Under the pieces are notes generated by a model. That model ran no database searches. It was not told the DNA's origin and worked only from the letters and a program-made list of their open reading frames with translations. From DASWUZ01 sp036401375 (lineage in GTDB: Bacteria; Acidobacteriota; Terriglobia; Terriglobales; Acidobacteriaceae), in NCBI GenBank assembly GCA_036401375.1, contig DASWVB010000027.1, positions 62,001-126,000 of the forward strand: a stretch of DNA of 64,000 bases. Direction: 5' to 3'. The first letter of the stretch is position 1. Every line of letters starts with the position of its first letter. This document shows, in pieces, positions 18,042-27,063 of this stretch. The translations under genes were made by a program, and so were the position numbers.

Positions 18042-20258
18042 CTACTTCTCGTCCCTGACGATGCCTGGCTCATCCACTTCCGTCTGCTGGATATTGATAA
18101 CGCCCAGCTCGCGCAGCAGGAATGCGTAGCTGAACGCTATCTCTTTGAGGTAGTCATAACGCCCGGATGCGCCTCCGTGTCCCGCGCTCATGTTTGTCTG
18201 CAGGAGCAGCGGACGATCATCTTTCTTGAGCGTACGCAGCCGGGCTACATACTTCGCCGGCTCCCAGTACATCACCTGGCTGTCGTTCAACGATGTCATG
18301 ACCAGCATGGCTGGGTACTCGCCGGAGCGCAGGTTATCGTAGGGTGAGTAACTCAGCATGTACTCAAAGGCGGCCGGCTCGTTTGGATTCCCCCACTCCT
18401 CGTACTCCGGCACTGTCAGCGGCAGGGTTGCGTCGAGCATCGTGTTCATCACGTCGACGAAGGGGACATGACTCACGATTGCCCTGTACAGGTCGGGCCT
18501 CAGATTCACCACTGCGCCCATCAACAATCCGCCGGCGCTGCCGCCCTCTGCAGCTACTCGGTCTGCCTGCCCAAACCCGCGGGCGACCAGGTGTTCGGTG
18601 ACGGCGATGAAGTCAGTGAAGGTGTTGCGCTTCTGCATCAGGCGCCCCGCATCGTGCCAGGCCTTGCCCATGTCGCCGCCGCCCCGGATGTGCGCATAGG
18701 CGATCACCACTCCTCGATCGAGCAGGCTCAATCGGCTCGCATTGAAGCTGATAGGCAACGAATAACCATACGAACCGTACCCGTAGATATAGAGAGGGTT
18801 GAGACCCCGTCCGTCCTCGGCGGCCTGGCGCATGTCGATGCGATAGACCAGCGATACCGGAATGCTCGCGCCGTCGGGCGCCGTGGCAAAGACGCGCTCT
18901 GAGCGATACTGACGCCGATCAAAGCCGCCTGGGACCTCGACTTGCTTGAGCAGTTCGGATCGGCCAGTCGCGAGATCGTAGTCGCAGACCGATCCGGGCG
19001 TGACGAGGGATTGATAGCTGTACCGGTACTTCCTGGTGTCGAAGAGGCGGTTGATGTTGGGATGTGCACTGTAGACCGGTTCGGGAAATAGAATGTCGGT
19101 GCCGCGCCGCACATCGGCGCCCACGCCGGTGAAGCTGAAGAGGCGCAAACGCGGCAGCCCGCCGGTGCGCTCGACGGCGACATAGAACGATGAGAAGAGG
19201 TCAAGGTCCTCTATCATCACGTCATCGCGGTGCGGCAGTACCTCGGACCAATGTTCCTGGCCAGGGGACTCGACCGGCGCCGTCACCAGCCGGAAGTTTC
19301 TTCCCCGATCGTTAGTCCGAATGTAGAAGAGCCCATTGCGATGGTCCGCGTAATACTCGTGGTTATCGCTGCGAGGCTGGATTATGGTCCACTCCGCGTT
19401 CACGTCGTCCGCCGCAGCGAAGCGCTGTTCGCTGGTGGTATGGCTTGAGCTCTCCATCACGATGTATTTGCCGTCACGCGTACGGCCGGCACCGATGTTA
19501 AAGCGCTCATCGGCCTCCTCGTAGATGAGGGTGTCGTCTTCGTGCGGGGAACCCACCTGGTGGCGATAGAGCTGAAACTGCCGCTTCTGCTCCTCATCCT
19601 CGACGGTGTAGATCAGGGTACGGTTGTCGGAAGCCCACACCACCGAGCCGACTCGCTCCGCAGACTGCAAATGCACCACGCCGGTGCGCAGGTCCTTCAC
19701 GCGTAGCGTGTATTGCCGAAAGCCCGTTGTATCAAGCGAAAAGGCGAGCAGCGCCCCATCATCTGAGACAGTAAACACCCCCAGGGCCATGTACGCCCGG
19801 TCTTTCGCAAGTTCGTTTTGATCGAGGATGATCTCTTCGTGGGCGTCAATCTCCTCCGGGCTGCGAGGCGCAATCGAGGTCTCCAGATCCAGACGGCCGG
19901 GAGCGTGCTTCCGGCAATAGATGGGGTACTGGCGGCCCTGTTCGGTACGAGAGTAGTAGAGGTATTCGCCTTCCCGAAACGGAACTGAGATGTCCGTCTC
20001 CTTGATATGGCTCACCATCTCGTTGTAGAGGCTCTCCTGCAGCGGCTTTGTTCGTTCCATCACCGCGTCTGTGTAGGCATTCTCCGCCTCAAGGTAGGCG
20101 ATCACCTCCGATGAGGTCTTCTCCCGCAGCCACGCGTAGTCGTCGACAAGGCTGTGGCCGTGCAGGTGGGTTGCGGTGTGCTCCGCGCGAGCTATGGGAG
20201 GACTAAACGATGCAGGGAGCGCAAGGCTGGAAGACAAGGAAATGGAAGTCTCATTCAT
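18042..20258 (-). CDS. S9A prolyl oligopeptidase / oligopeptidase B-like peptidase
   Basis: A 738-residue serine peptidase. The N-terminal 430 residues form the seven-bladed propeller that screens substrates; the C-terminal alpha/beta hydrolase domain has GGSAGGLLMG (nucleophile Ser574), the Asp in SLNDSQVMYWEP (Asp659) and the His in SAGHGG (His694). YGYGSYG and the acidic residues around the active site suggest the oligopeptidase B branch, which cuts after Arg/Lys in short peptides. No signal peptide, so cytoplasmic. It lies 58 bp downstream of the fetAB-like pair on the same strand. Its 3' end is convergent with the aminotransferase gene. Confidence 0.94.
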   Translation of the reverse strand: MNETSISLSSSLALPASFSPPIARAEHTATHLHGHSLVDDYAWLREKTSSEVIAYLEAENAYTDAVMERTKPLQESLYNEMVSHIKETDISVPFREGEYLYYSRTEQGRQYPIYCRKHAPGRLDLETSIAPRSPEEIDAHEEIILDQNELAKDRAYMALGVFTVSDDGALLAFSLDTTGFRQYTLRVKDLRTGVVHLQSAERVGSVVWASDNRTLIYTVEDEEQKRQFQLYRHQVGSPHEDDTLIYEEADERFNIGAGRTRDGKYIVMESSSHTTSEQRFAAADDVNAEWTIIQPRSDNHEYYADHRNGLFYIRTNDRGRNFRLVTAPVESPGQEHWSEVLPHRDDVMIEDLDLFSSFYVAVERTGGLPRLRLFSFTGVGADVRRGTDILFPEPVYSAHPNINRLFDTRKYRYSYQSLVTPGSVCDYDLATGRSELLKQVEVPGGFDRRQYRSERVFATAPDGASIPVSLVYRIDMRQAAEDGRGLNPLYIYGYGSYGYSLPISFNASRLSLLDRGVVIAYAHIRGGGDMGKAWHDAGRLMQKRNTFTDFIAVTEHLVARGFGQADRVAAEGGSAGGLLMGAVVNLRPDLYRAIVSHVPFVDVMNTMLDATLPLTVPEYEEWGNPNEPAAFEYMLSYSPYDNLRSGEYPAMLVMTSLNDSQVMYWEPAKYVARLRTLKKDDRPLLLQTNMSAGHGGASGRYDYLKEIAFSYAFLLRELGVINIQQTEVDEPGIVRDEK

Positions 20259-20316
20259 CTATCTCAGAATACGCGTGCCGCCGGCTGGAGGCCTTTGATC
20301 GCAATGCCGCATATAC

Positions 20317-21099
20317 TCAGGGTCGAAGCAGCAGCTGTTCCTGCGGAGAAAAGACTCGCCGAGTGACGAGCGCGCTTGCCACGAGACAAGTGAGGGCAGC
20401 CGCCGAGAAGATGGTCGAGATGACTACGAACTGGTAGAGAGCGGCATAGACAGGCGACGCTCCCGAGAGCACCATTCCCGCCATGATGCCGGGGATCCAG
20501 ACGATTCCGAGCGAACGCACGCTGTCAATTGAAGGTATAAGACTGGCCTTGTAAGCCGCGCGTAAATAAATCGAGACTGCAGCATCGGGCGACCCGCCCA
20601 GCGCCAGGGCGGATTCGATCTCTCCCGTATGGCTCACCACCTCGCTGCGAAATCGGTCGAGGAAGATCGACTGCATATTCATGGTCTGTGCGATGACCAT
20701 GCTTCCGACTGGGACCAGCATGGTGATGCGCAGCGGCAGGATGCCGGCCCCAATCATCACTGCCAGTATGCTGCCTGCCCCAACGAAAATGGATATGAGC
20801 GCAAGGGCGAAGGCACGCGGAATCTGCCTCGCTCGCCCGCGCACAATGCTCGCGGCGGCGAGCATCATGCCTCCTAGCACCAGCAGTGAGGTCCCCGAGG
20901 GGCCTCGCAGCAGCACCGTCAAGATTCCGCCAACCGTGACGATCTGCACGATCCCGCGTAGCTGCGCCAACGGCAGTTCCCTGAGCAGTCCTACGCCACG
21001 GCGTTCGGCGAGCAGCATCACCAGCAGCGCCATCACGGCAGCAACCGCGCACTCCGCAGCGCCTTGAGTCACCTGGTCGTGAAAATAGCGCGGGATCAT
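20317..21099 (-). CDS. fetB: FetB-type ABC exporter permease (UPF0014)
   Basis: A 260-residue integral membrane protein with about six or seven hydrophobic segments. It has the UPF0014 signatures LRGIVQIVTVGG, GSMVIAQTMNMQ and the cytoplasmic helix ESALALGGSPDAA, plus RSLGIVWIPGIMAGMVLSG. In E. coli the family partner of FetA exports iron and protects from iron and peroxide stress. The start codon overlaps the stop of the ATPase gene by 4 bp (ATGA), so translation is probably coupled. Start at 21099. Confidence 0.93.
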   Translation of the reverse strand: MIPRYFHDQVTQGAAECAVAAVMALLVMLLAERRGVGLLRELPLAQLRGIVQIVTVGGILTVLLRGPSGTSLLVLGGMMLAAASIVRGRARQIPRAFALALISIFVGAGSILAVMIGAGILPLRITMLVPVGSMVIAQTMNMQSIFLDRFRSEVVSHTGEIESALALGGSPDAAVSIYLRAAYKASLIPSIDSVRSLGIVWIPGIMAGMVLSGASPVYAALYQFVVISTIFSAAALTCLVASALVTRRVFSPQEQLLLRP

Positions 21100-21995
21100 C
21101 CGCAGTTCCCGGGGTGGTCAGTGCTTGTGCCGCGCTCGCGGACGCGAGGCAGCTCGCCTACTTCAGTGACTGCAGGATGATATGTACTTTCAAAGGGCGA
21201 AACATCACCGCTCGAAGCTTTCAGACGATGAACAGGACGGTATCCTGCCACACGCCCTTCTTCGAGGCGCAAGAGGCTGTCAGCCAGCCGCTGGGCCTGT
21301 GCTGGATCATGCGTCACCCATACGCAAGCCAGGTTGTTTTCACGTATGAGCGACGAGAGCAGCGCCTCGACGCTATCGCGCGCTGCCTCATCAAGGGACG
21401 ATGTGGGCTCATCGAGCAGCAGCAGTTCAGGGCGGTTCGCGAGCGCCCGGGTGATCGCCACCCGCTGTGCCTCGCCACCCGACAAGGTGAGCGCCGCACG
21501 CTCTCCGTATCCCCCGAGCCCCACCCGTACCAGCATCTCCTCGATCTGCCCCGAGGTGAGGGTCTGTGCAAGCTGGGCGGGCCCAAACGCGACATTCTGC
21601 GCCACGGTTCCAGCGAAGAGGTAGGCGCGCTGCATCACCATCCCGACCCTGCGTCGCAGCTCTCTCGCAGGGATACTGCGGTAGTCGATACCGCCGGTGT
21701 GGTCATCACCACCGGGCTTTTTCAGGTTAAGCAGAACGCGGCCGCTCGTCGGCTCATCCAGCCTGTTCAATAGTCTGAGGAGGGTACTCTTTCCGCTGCC
21801 GCTGGGGCCGGTCACGGCAAGTACCTCACCGCATGCAAGGTCGAAGCTGACGTCCTCGATCAACGCTCTTCGCCCGTTTAAGGCCGACGGAGTAGCACCA
21901 TTTTCGTGCTTTAAGCGCTTTCCCGGCGCAGGCAACTCCCGCGTCAACTCGCTACACCTAAGCAGATAGGAATTCGAAGGTCTGCTGCAATCCAT
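21096..21995 (-). CDS. fetA: FetA-type ABC transporter ATPase
   Basis: ATP-binding subunit with Walker A GPSGSGKST, Q-loop GMVMQRAYLF, signature LSGGEAQRV, Walker B LLLLDEPTSSLDE and switch His in VWVTHD. It energises the FetB permease encoded next (4-bp overlap). The 35 residues after the switch histidine and beyond form a longer C-terminal tail than usual (YRPVHRLKASSGDV...). I chose the internal Met at 21995; an upstream start at 22088 would add 31 basic residues without ABC character. Divergent from the DUF4142 gene. Confidence 0.9.
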   Translation of the reverse strand: MDCSRPSNSYLLRCSELTRELPAPGKRLKHENGATPSALNGRRALIEDVSFDLACGEVLAVTGPSGSGKSTLLRLLNRLDEPTSGRVLLNLKKPGGDDHTGGIDYRSIPARELRRRVGMVMQRAYLFAGTVAQNVAFGPAQLAQTLTSGQIEEMLVRVGLGGYGERAALTLSGGEAQRVAITRALANRPELLLLDEPTSSLDEAARDSVEALLSSLIRENNLACVWVTHDPAQAQRLADSLLRLEEGRVAGYRPVHRLKASSGDVSPFESTYHPAVTEVGELPRVRERGTSTDHPGNCG

Positions 21996-22112
21996 GGCTC
22001 GTCGCCAGTTTACATGCAGCGTTGAAGCAGGACGAGAGTTGGCACGACGCGAGCTTCGCTCCCGTGAAGGCTTGCGAGGAAACCCCACACAACATAACTG
22101 AAGACGGAGTGA

Positions 22113-22787
22113 ATGAAAATGAAGATGGATTCGAAATGTACACGAATGTTTAGCCTCGTCGGCGCCGCGGCGCTCTGCCTAACCACCGCAGCCTACGCCC
22201 AGATGACGCCCGGACAATCGCAACAGCAGACCTCGCCTGCATCGGGTGCCCAGGACCCTAACGGGCGCATGAGCTCCACGGACAAAACCATGGCGGGTTC
22301 CGATCAGACCGGCAGTGGTATGAGTGGCCAGAGCATGGACAAGATGTTCGTTCACAAGGCACTGCAGGGCGGAATGGCCGAGGTTGAACTGGGACAGCTC
22401 GCATTGACGAAGAGCAATGATCCGGACATCAAGGCCTTCGCACAGAAGATGGTCGACGACCACACCAAGATGGGTGATGACATGAAGGTCATCGCACAGC
22501 AGATTGGCGTACCCGTGCCCAAGAGGCTCTCCAAGAAGGACCAGGAGACCAAGATGAAGCTTTCTTCCCTCGACGGCGCTGCCTTCAACAAGTCCTACAT
22601 CAAGGACATGGTGAAGGACCACGAGATGGATGATAGGGAATTCAAGCAGGAGGCTCAGAACGGGACAATCGATGCTGTGAAAAGCGCCGCTGCGACCAAC
22701 GAGCCTACCATCAGCATGCATCTGGATATGGCCAGGAAGCTGCAAAGCGGCAGCGGCAGCGGCAACTCCCAGGCCAGCAATCAGTAG
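22113..22787 (+). CDS. DUF4142 (ferritin-like) exported protein
   Basis: A 224-residue protein with a signal peptide (MFSLVGAAALCLTTAAYAQ), a low-complexity linker rich in Met/Ser/Gln (about 30-75) and a four-helix DUF4142 domain (about 76-205). The domain keeps the family motifs LGQLALTKSNDPDIKAFAQK, MVDDHTKMGDDMK and the later FNKSYIKDMVKDHE. DUF4142 proteins are predicted ferritin-like helical bundles in the periplasm; a metal or stress role is often proposed but unproven. Conserved histidines (HKAL, DDHTK, KDHEMDD) could bind metal. GGAG is 7 bases before the ATG. A strong terminator follows. Confidence 0.92.
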   Translation: MKMKMDSKCTRMFSLVGAAALCLTTAAYAQMTPGQSQQQTSPASGAQDPNGRMSSTDKTMAGSDQTGSGMSGQSMDKMFVHKALQGGMAEVELGQLALTKSNDPDIKAFAQKMVDDHTKMGDDMKVIAQQIGVPVPKRLSKKDQETKMKLSSLDGAAFNKSYIKDMVKDHEMDDREFKQEAQNGTIDAVKSAAATNEPTISMHLDMARKLQSGSGSGNSQASNQ

Positions 22788-22825
22788 ACAAGGCGCAGCC
22801 AAGCGGCTGACCAGCAGTTTATCTA

Positions 22826-22863
22826 AGAGAGGGGCGCTCCGGCCTAGCGCCCCTCTCTCTTGT
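22826..22863 (+). terminator. Rho-independent terminator after the DUF4142 gene
   Basis: A perfect 13-bp stem: AGAGAGGGGCGCT, 7-base loop, AGCGCCCCTCTCT, then CTTGTG. Because the arms are A/G- and C/T-rich, it may also work on the other strand. Confidence 0.85.
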
Positions 22864-23095
22864 GTAAGCAGGAGTCCACAGCGCCTGACAGAGACGCCGC
22901 AATAAAGGAAAGCGGCGCGTCCATCCGCTGCAGCCCGGCAGAGCTGGGAAGCACAGGAAATCCGTCGCCCACAGAGATTCGCCTGATTGTATGCTCCGAA
23001 AGGCGCAGTGCGAAGGGTGTTCCGACCTTCCGGAGTGTTCCGTGATCCCCCATCCGGGGCTGGCGCGGGCTGCTGAATTCTAAGACAATAGACGG

Positions 23096-24289
23096 ATGCT
23101 GAATCAGTCACCCTTCACCGGTGTGCCAGGCGCGCTCGAAGAGTTCCGGGCTGGCCGCATGATCATCGTGGTGGATGACGAGGACCGCGAAAACGAAGGA
23201 GACCTCACTCTCTCTGCGGAGTTTGTCACGCCCGAGGCCATCAACTTCATGGCCAGGCACGGGCGGGGCCTCATCTGCCTCACTTTAACGGAGGAGCGGG
23301 CGGATTATCTGAGGCTTGGGCCGATGACCCAGCACAACTCGTCGCGCTTCGGCACTGCCTTCACCGAGAGCATCGAGGCGCGTGAAGGTGTAACCACCGG
23401 CATTTCCGCTTTTGACCGCGCGCACACCATCAAGGTGGCCATCAGCGCCGGATCGACTGCCCAGGACCTTGCTCGTCCCGGTCACGTCTTTCCCCTGCGG
23501 GCAAGGCGGGGCGGGGTGCTCGTGCGGGCCGGGCAGACCGAGGCCTCAGTTGACCTTGCGCGGCTAGCCGGCCTTATTCCGGCAGGCATCATCTGCGAGA
23601 TCATGAAGGACGACGGCACGATGGCCCGCGTACCGGACCTGATCAAGTTCTGCGGGGAGCATGGTCTGAAGATGCTTACCGTCGCCGAGCTGATCCGCTA
23701 TCGCCTTCAGAACGAGCGCTATATCTACCGTGTAGCCGAGAGCTTGCTGCCGACCCAGTACGGCAACTTCAGAATGATCGCCTATGAGAGCGAAGTGGAC
23801 GGGGGCGAGAGTCACCTAGCCCTCGTGCGCGGCGATGTAAGCCCGCGAGGTGGAGCTGAAGAGCCGGTGCTGGTTCGGGTGCACTCCAGGTGCCTGGCGG
23901 GGGATGTCTTCGGCACCACACTGTGCGACTGCCACTCGCTGGTACAGCGCTCCCTGCGCGCCATCGCCGAGGCCGGACGGGGAGCGCTCGTCTACCTGCA
24001 CAATACCAGCCGGAGCTTCGATATCGACCGCACGCCCGCTATCCCCCGAATCATGTTCCACAACGAGTTGCGGGAACGCGAGCAGCGTGAAGATCGGAGT
24101 CTCCGCATCCTCCGCCAGGTTGGCATGGGTGGTCAGATACTTTCCGACCTGCAGATTCACAAGATCAAGCTGCTCTCGAATACACCGACCCATGTGCCGG
24201 CGCTCGAGGGCTTCGACCTGGAAATTGTGGAGCGGGTTCCTGTTCCGCTCTACGATGCAGCGCCAGCTACTGTTGGCCCTTGCAGTTAA
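23096..24289 (+). CDS. ribBA: RibBA-like protein: DHBP synthase fused to atypical GTP cyclohydrolase II domain
   Basis: A 397-residue riboflavin-pathway fusion. The DHBP synthase half (about 1-203) is complete: DDEDRENEGDL (27-37), the TTGISAFDRAHTI loop, GHVFPLRAR, and GQTEASVDLARLAGL. It makes dihydroxybutanone phosphate from ribulose 5-phosphate. The second half keeps the zinc cysteines (Cys266, Cys277, Cys279 in CLAGDVFGTTLCDC) and QILSDLQIHKIKLLSNTP, but where GTP cyclohydrolase II has the catalytic QEGR-x-IGL motif it reads LHNTSRSFDIDRTP (301-314). Either this is a lineage-specific variant or the GTP step is lost. No FMN riboswitch is recognisable upstream. An aminotransferase gene follows within 2 bp. 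Confidence 0.92.
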   Translation: MLNQSPFTGVPGALEEFRAGRMIIVVDDEDRENEGDLTLSAEFVTPEAINFMARHGRGLICLTLTEERADYLRLGPMTQHNSSRFGTAFTESIEAREGVTTGISAFDRAHTIKVAISAGSTAQDLARPGHVFPLRARRGGVLVRAGQTEASVDLARLAGLIPAGIICEIMKDDGTMARVPDLIKFCGEHGLKMLTVAELIRYRLQNERYIYRVAESLLPTQYGNFRMIAYESEVDGGESHLALVRGDVSPRGGAEEPVLVRVHSRCLAGDVFGTTLCDCHSLVQRSLRAIAEAGRGALVYLHNTSRSFDIDRTPAIPRIMFHNELREREQREDRSLRILRQVGMGGQILSDLQIHKIKLLSNTPTHVPALEGFDLEIVERVPVPLYDAAPATVGPCS

Positions 24290-24290
24290 G

Positions 24291-25529
24291 GTGAGCGCGT
24301 TCGACCCCAGCAGCCCTGCACCGAAAGACTTCAATCCTCTATTGCCTCGATTCTCAAAGCGCACTGCCTGGGATACTTCGGAGTCTGCCTGGGCTGGGGC
24401 TCTGAGGGAGCGCCGGGAAACCGGGCTTAAAATCCTTGACCTGACTGCGTCCAATCCCACACGCTGCGGCTTCGTCTACGGCCAGCAAGAGGTGCTCGGA
24501 GCCCTCAGGAACCCCGCGGCGTTGCATTATGACCCTTCCCCTCGTGGCATACTCCCGGCTCGCGAGGCGGTCTGCCGCTACTATGCGGAGCATGGAGTCG
24601 TTCTCGATCCTGAGCACGTGCTGCTGGCGACCGGAACCAGCGAGGCGTACAGCTTCCTGTTCCGCCTGCTCTGTGATCCGGGGGATGAGGTGCTGATTGC
24701 CCGGCCTAGCTACCCTCTGTTTGATTTTCTGGCTGATCTGAACGACCTCAGGCTGGTACCTTACCCGCTCTTCTACGACTATGGATGGCACCTCGATGCC
24801 GAGGCACTGCGCCAGCGGATCACCCCCCGGACCCGGGCAATCGTAGTTGTCCATCCCAACAACCCGACGGGGCACTTCACCAGACCAGCAGAACGCCTAC
24901 AACTCGAGTCGATCTGCGCCGAGCACGGTCTGTGTCTCATCGTTGACGAGGTCTTTCTTGACTATCCAATTGAGTGGGAAGCAGGACCGCCCGCCTCCTT
25001 CGCCTCGGGAGATCATCCGGTACTGACCTTCGTATTGAGCGGTCTTAGCAAGGTGGCGGGGCTGCCACAGATGAAGGCGGCATGGATCGCCTTGTTCGGC
25101 ACACCAGACCTGGTGCAGGCTGCAGGTCAGCGCCTGGAGGTGATTGCGGACACGTTCCTGTCAATGAATACCGCGGTCCAGTACGCTGTCCCAGACTGGC
25201 TGGCCGGGCGGACGGCTATTCAGCGCCAGATCCATAGCAGGGTGACAGGAAACCTCGGTGAACTAGACCGTTTGGTGGCCCGGCATCCGAGTTCCAGTCG
25301 GCTCCGAGTCGATGCAGGCTGGTCGGCCGCCCTGCGAATTCCCGCCGTCCAGCAGGATGCAGAGACCGCCCTCACGCTGCTGGCGAGGCACGGAGTAGCG
25401 GTCCACTCAGGTGATCTGTACAGCTTTGACTCTCAAGGATGGCTCGTGTTAAGCCTGCTTACACCATCAGCTGAGTTCCTCGAGGGTTTAATGGCCATCT
25501 CGCGGTATTTGAAGGAGATAACTCCATAG
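24291..25529 (+). CDS. Class I/II PLP aminotransferase
   Basis: About 412 residues. Family marks are LDLTASNPTR near the N terminus, HYDPSPRGILPAREAV, TGTSEAYSFLFRLLCDPGDEV, HPNNPTGHF (Asn contacting PLP), LIVDEVFLDY and the PLP lysine in SGLSKVAGLPQMK. Overall it resembles alanine/aspartate-type aminotransferases. I took GTG 24291, one base after the ribBA stop; ATG 24255 would overlap ribBA and add 12 residues. The frame stays open far upstream inside ribBA, but that is shadow. The tight spacing suggests co-transcription with ribBA, though no riboflavin step needs it. Substrate not assigned. Confidence 0.88.
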   Translation: MSAFDPSSPAPKDFNPLLPRFSKRTAWDTSESAWAGALRERRETGLKILDLTASNPTRCGFVYGQQEVLGALRNPAALHYDPSPRGILPAREAVCRYYAEHGVVLDPEHVLLATGTSEAYSFLFRLLCDPGDEVLIARPSYPLFDFLADLNDLRLVPYPLFYDYGWHLDAEALRQRITPRTRAIVVVHPNNPTGHFTRPAERLQLESICAEHGLCLIVDEVFLDYPIEWEAGPPASFASGDHPVLTFVLSGLSKVAGLPQMKAAWIALFGTPDLVQAAGQRLEVIADTFLSMNTAVQYAVPDWLAGRTAIQRQIHSRVTGNLGELDRLVARHPSSSRLRVDAGWSAALRIPAVQQDAETALTLLARHGVAVHSGDLYSFDSQGWLVLSLLTPSAEFLEGLMAISRYLKEITP

Positions 25530-25607
25530 GAGCCAGTTTAGTAACGCTTGTGGTTCCCATCAACCGCCACCTGCAGTTTTGCTTGGATGTGGTAGTGAAT
25601 ATGCGGC

Positions 25608-26258
25608 TTAACTAAGAAATGGATTGGAGTTTCGCTCACTTCCAATCGTGGTACTCACGCCGTGCCCGCAGACCACCACCGTATCGTCCTCCAAGGGGAG
25701 CAGGCGGTCGTGAATAGACTCGATGATCTTCGTGGGGTCGCCGCCCGGCAGGTCTGTTCGCCCGATCGACCCGGCGAAGAGGGTATCTCCAGCGAGCAGC
25801 AGCTTATGTTGCGAGAAGTGGAGGCAGATGCTTCCCTCCGTATGCCCGGGTGTGTGGAGGACCTTACCTTGTAGTGCGCTAGCCGAACCCTCAGCGGCGC
25901 CAGACAGTCCTATGATCATGCCGTCCCGGGCAGAGACGTCTGGAGCGGCCACTTCGGGCGTAGCAACACCCAGCCACCCCGCTTGCCCTGCCATCATCTC
26001 GAGCAGCGGCAAGTCAAACTCGTTAAGCAGGATGGGTGCCCCTGTGGCTCGCTTGAGCAGCACCGCTCCACCCACGTGGTCGATATGGCCGTGAGTGACG
26101 ATAATCTGCTTCAGCTTGAGCTTGCGGCGGGACAGGCGGGTAAGAATCTCAGGCACATTGTCTCCAGGGTCGACCACTATCGCTTCGCGGGTTGTCTCGT
26201 CGCCTAAAATGGAGCAGTTGCAGTGCAGCAGCCCGACAGGGAACGTTTCTCTGATCAT
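25608..26258 (-). CDS. Metallo-beta-lactamase-fold hydrolase (glyoxalase II-like)
   Basis: A 216-residue MBL protein. The metal motif THGHIDHVGG (T-H-x-H-x-D-H) is at about 54-63, with further ligands in HTPGHTEGS, AGDTLFAGSIGRTDLPGG and the final CGHG. This set of motifs is typical of YcbL/GloB-like hydrolases, which act on glutathione or other thioesters, so lactoylglutathione-type hydrolysis is one option. No signal peptide, so cytoplasmic. It is transcribed alone, convergent with the aminotransferase gene. Confidence 0.9.
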   Translation of the reverse strand: MIRETFPVGLLHCNCSILGDETTREAIVVDPGDNVPEILTRLSRRKLKLKQIIVTHGHIDHVGGAVLLKRATGAPILLNEFDLPLLEMMAGQAGWLGVATPEVAAPDVSARDGMIIGLSGAAEGSASALQGKVLHTPGHTEGSICLHFSQHKLLLAGDTLFAGSIGRTDLPGGDPTKIIESIHDRLLPLEDDTVVVCGHGVSTTIGSERNSNPFLS

Positions 26259-26363
26259 CCGGACATTCTATGCCGGGTGTTCTGACACCGGTACTGCCCC
26301 GCACCCTCCGAAAACCAAAGCAGACGGCGGGCTGGCGCGAGCACAACCGTCAGAGAGAAGTAA

Positions 26364-26642
26364 ATGGCGCGAAGGCTTGAATGGACGGAGTGGCACCTCA
26401 CACCACGAGGATGGGAGCGCGGTTCGACACGCGTGCGTGGCAGGGGCAATCAATGGACGGACGAGCCGCAGGACCGGGCTCTCAGCTTCGTCTACAAGGA
26501 GGTTGAGGGCTCGGCATCCGAGACTACTCAATCCAGCGAGGAGACGTGGCGTCCCCGAGGCCTGGACGGACTACCCGCACCGCTCTCGCCTGAGACCAAG
26601 GAACTCTTAAGCCAGCACGGCCCCTGCCCTCAATCGCTTTGA
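26364..26642 (+). CDS. Small conserved-looking hypothetical protein
   Basis: A 92-residue reading starting MARRLEWTEWHLTPRGWERG. The Trp-rich opening followed by a charged, Pro-rich middle (RALSFVYKEVEG) resembles short acidobacterial proteins of unknown function. A purine-rich GAGAGAAG precedes the ATG. No domain, membrane segment or signal peptide is seen. It stands alone between a minus-strand MBL gene and the oxidase genes. Coding status is moderately likely only. Confidence 0.4.
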   Translation: MARRLEWTEWHLTPRGWERGSTRVRGRGNQWTDEPQDRALSFVYKEVEGSASETTQSSEETWRPRGLDGLPAPLSPETKELLSQHGPCPQSL

Positions 26643-26784
26643 GGCCTGCGCCTGCCCTGGGGGAGAAGTCCAACAGGTGCAACCGGAGCTTGTCGATCGA
26701 CAAAGAGTGCATATTCTTAGACGGCAGTCGATGATGGGTCCGGCAGGAACCAGTGACCAAACTGCACTGCGGCCACCGCGACCG

Positions 26785-27021
26785 TCAATCCCTTGTAGAG
26801 GCCTTGAGTCGGGCAGCAGCCAAGATGATGCCGAGGAATATACCCGCCGCCGGCACTCCTAGAACCGGAATGGCACGTCTGAACGATTGCTGGACTCGCG
26901 GTGAACTGCCGGCAGTTGTGTCGCCGCACATGGAACAACCTTGCGCTCTGGCAGTGGGAGCGAGCGCTGCGGACGCAAACAGCAGGACTGCCAGCACGCT
27001 TCGAATCACCGGCGCTCGCAA
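26785..27021 (-). CDS. Small exported membrane protein with CSMC motif
   Basis: A 78-residue protein: signal peptide (RSVLAVLLFASAALAPTARAQ), then GCSMCGDTTAG, and a second hydrophobic segment (VLGVPAAGIFLGIILAAARL) near the C terminus. The start is TTG at 27021, with GAGGA 7 bases upstream. It follows the oxidase subunit III gene by 42 bp on the same strand, so it is probably the last gene of that unit. The CxxC next to a membrane anchor could bind a metal or redox cofactor during oxidase assembly (inference). Confidence 0.7.
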   Translation of the reverse strand: MRAPVIRSVLAVLLFASAALAPTARAQGCSMCGDTTAGSSPRVQQSFRRAIPVLGVPAAGIFLGIILAAARLKASTRD

Positions 27022-27063
27022 GCTAAATCCTCAGGTCACCCGCCGCCGCAGCGGTCAGGCTGA

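Noticed and set aside
22864..23095. FMN riboswitch ahead of ribBA
   Set aside because: No RFN-element consensus blocks are seen.
23850..24290. Long aminotransferase start inside ribBA
   Set aside because: This frame only reads the ribBA gene out of phase; the domain begins after 24291.
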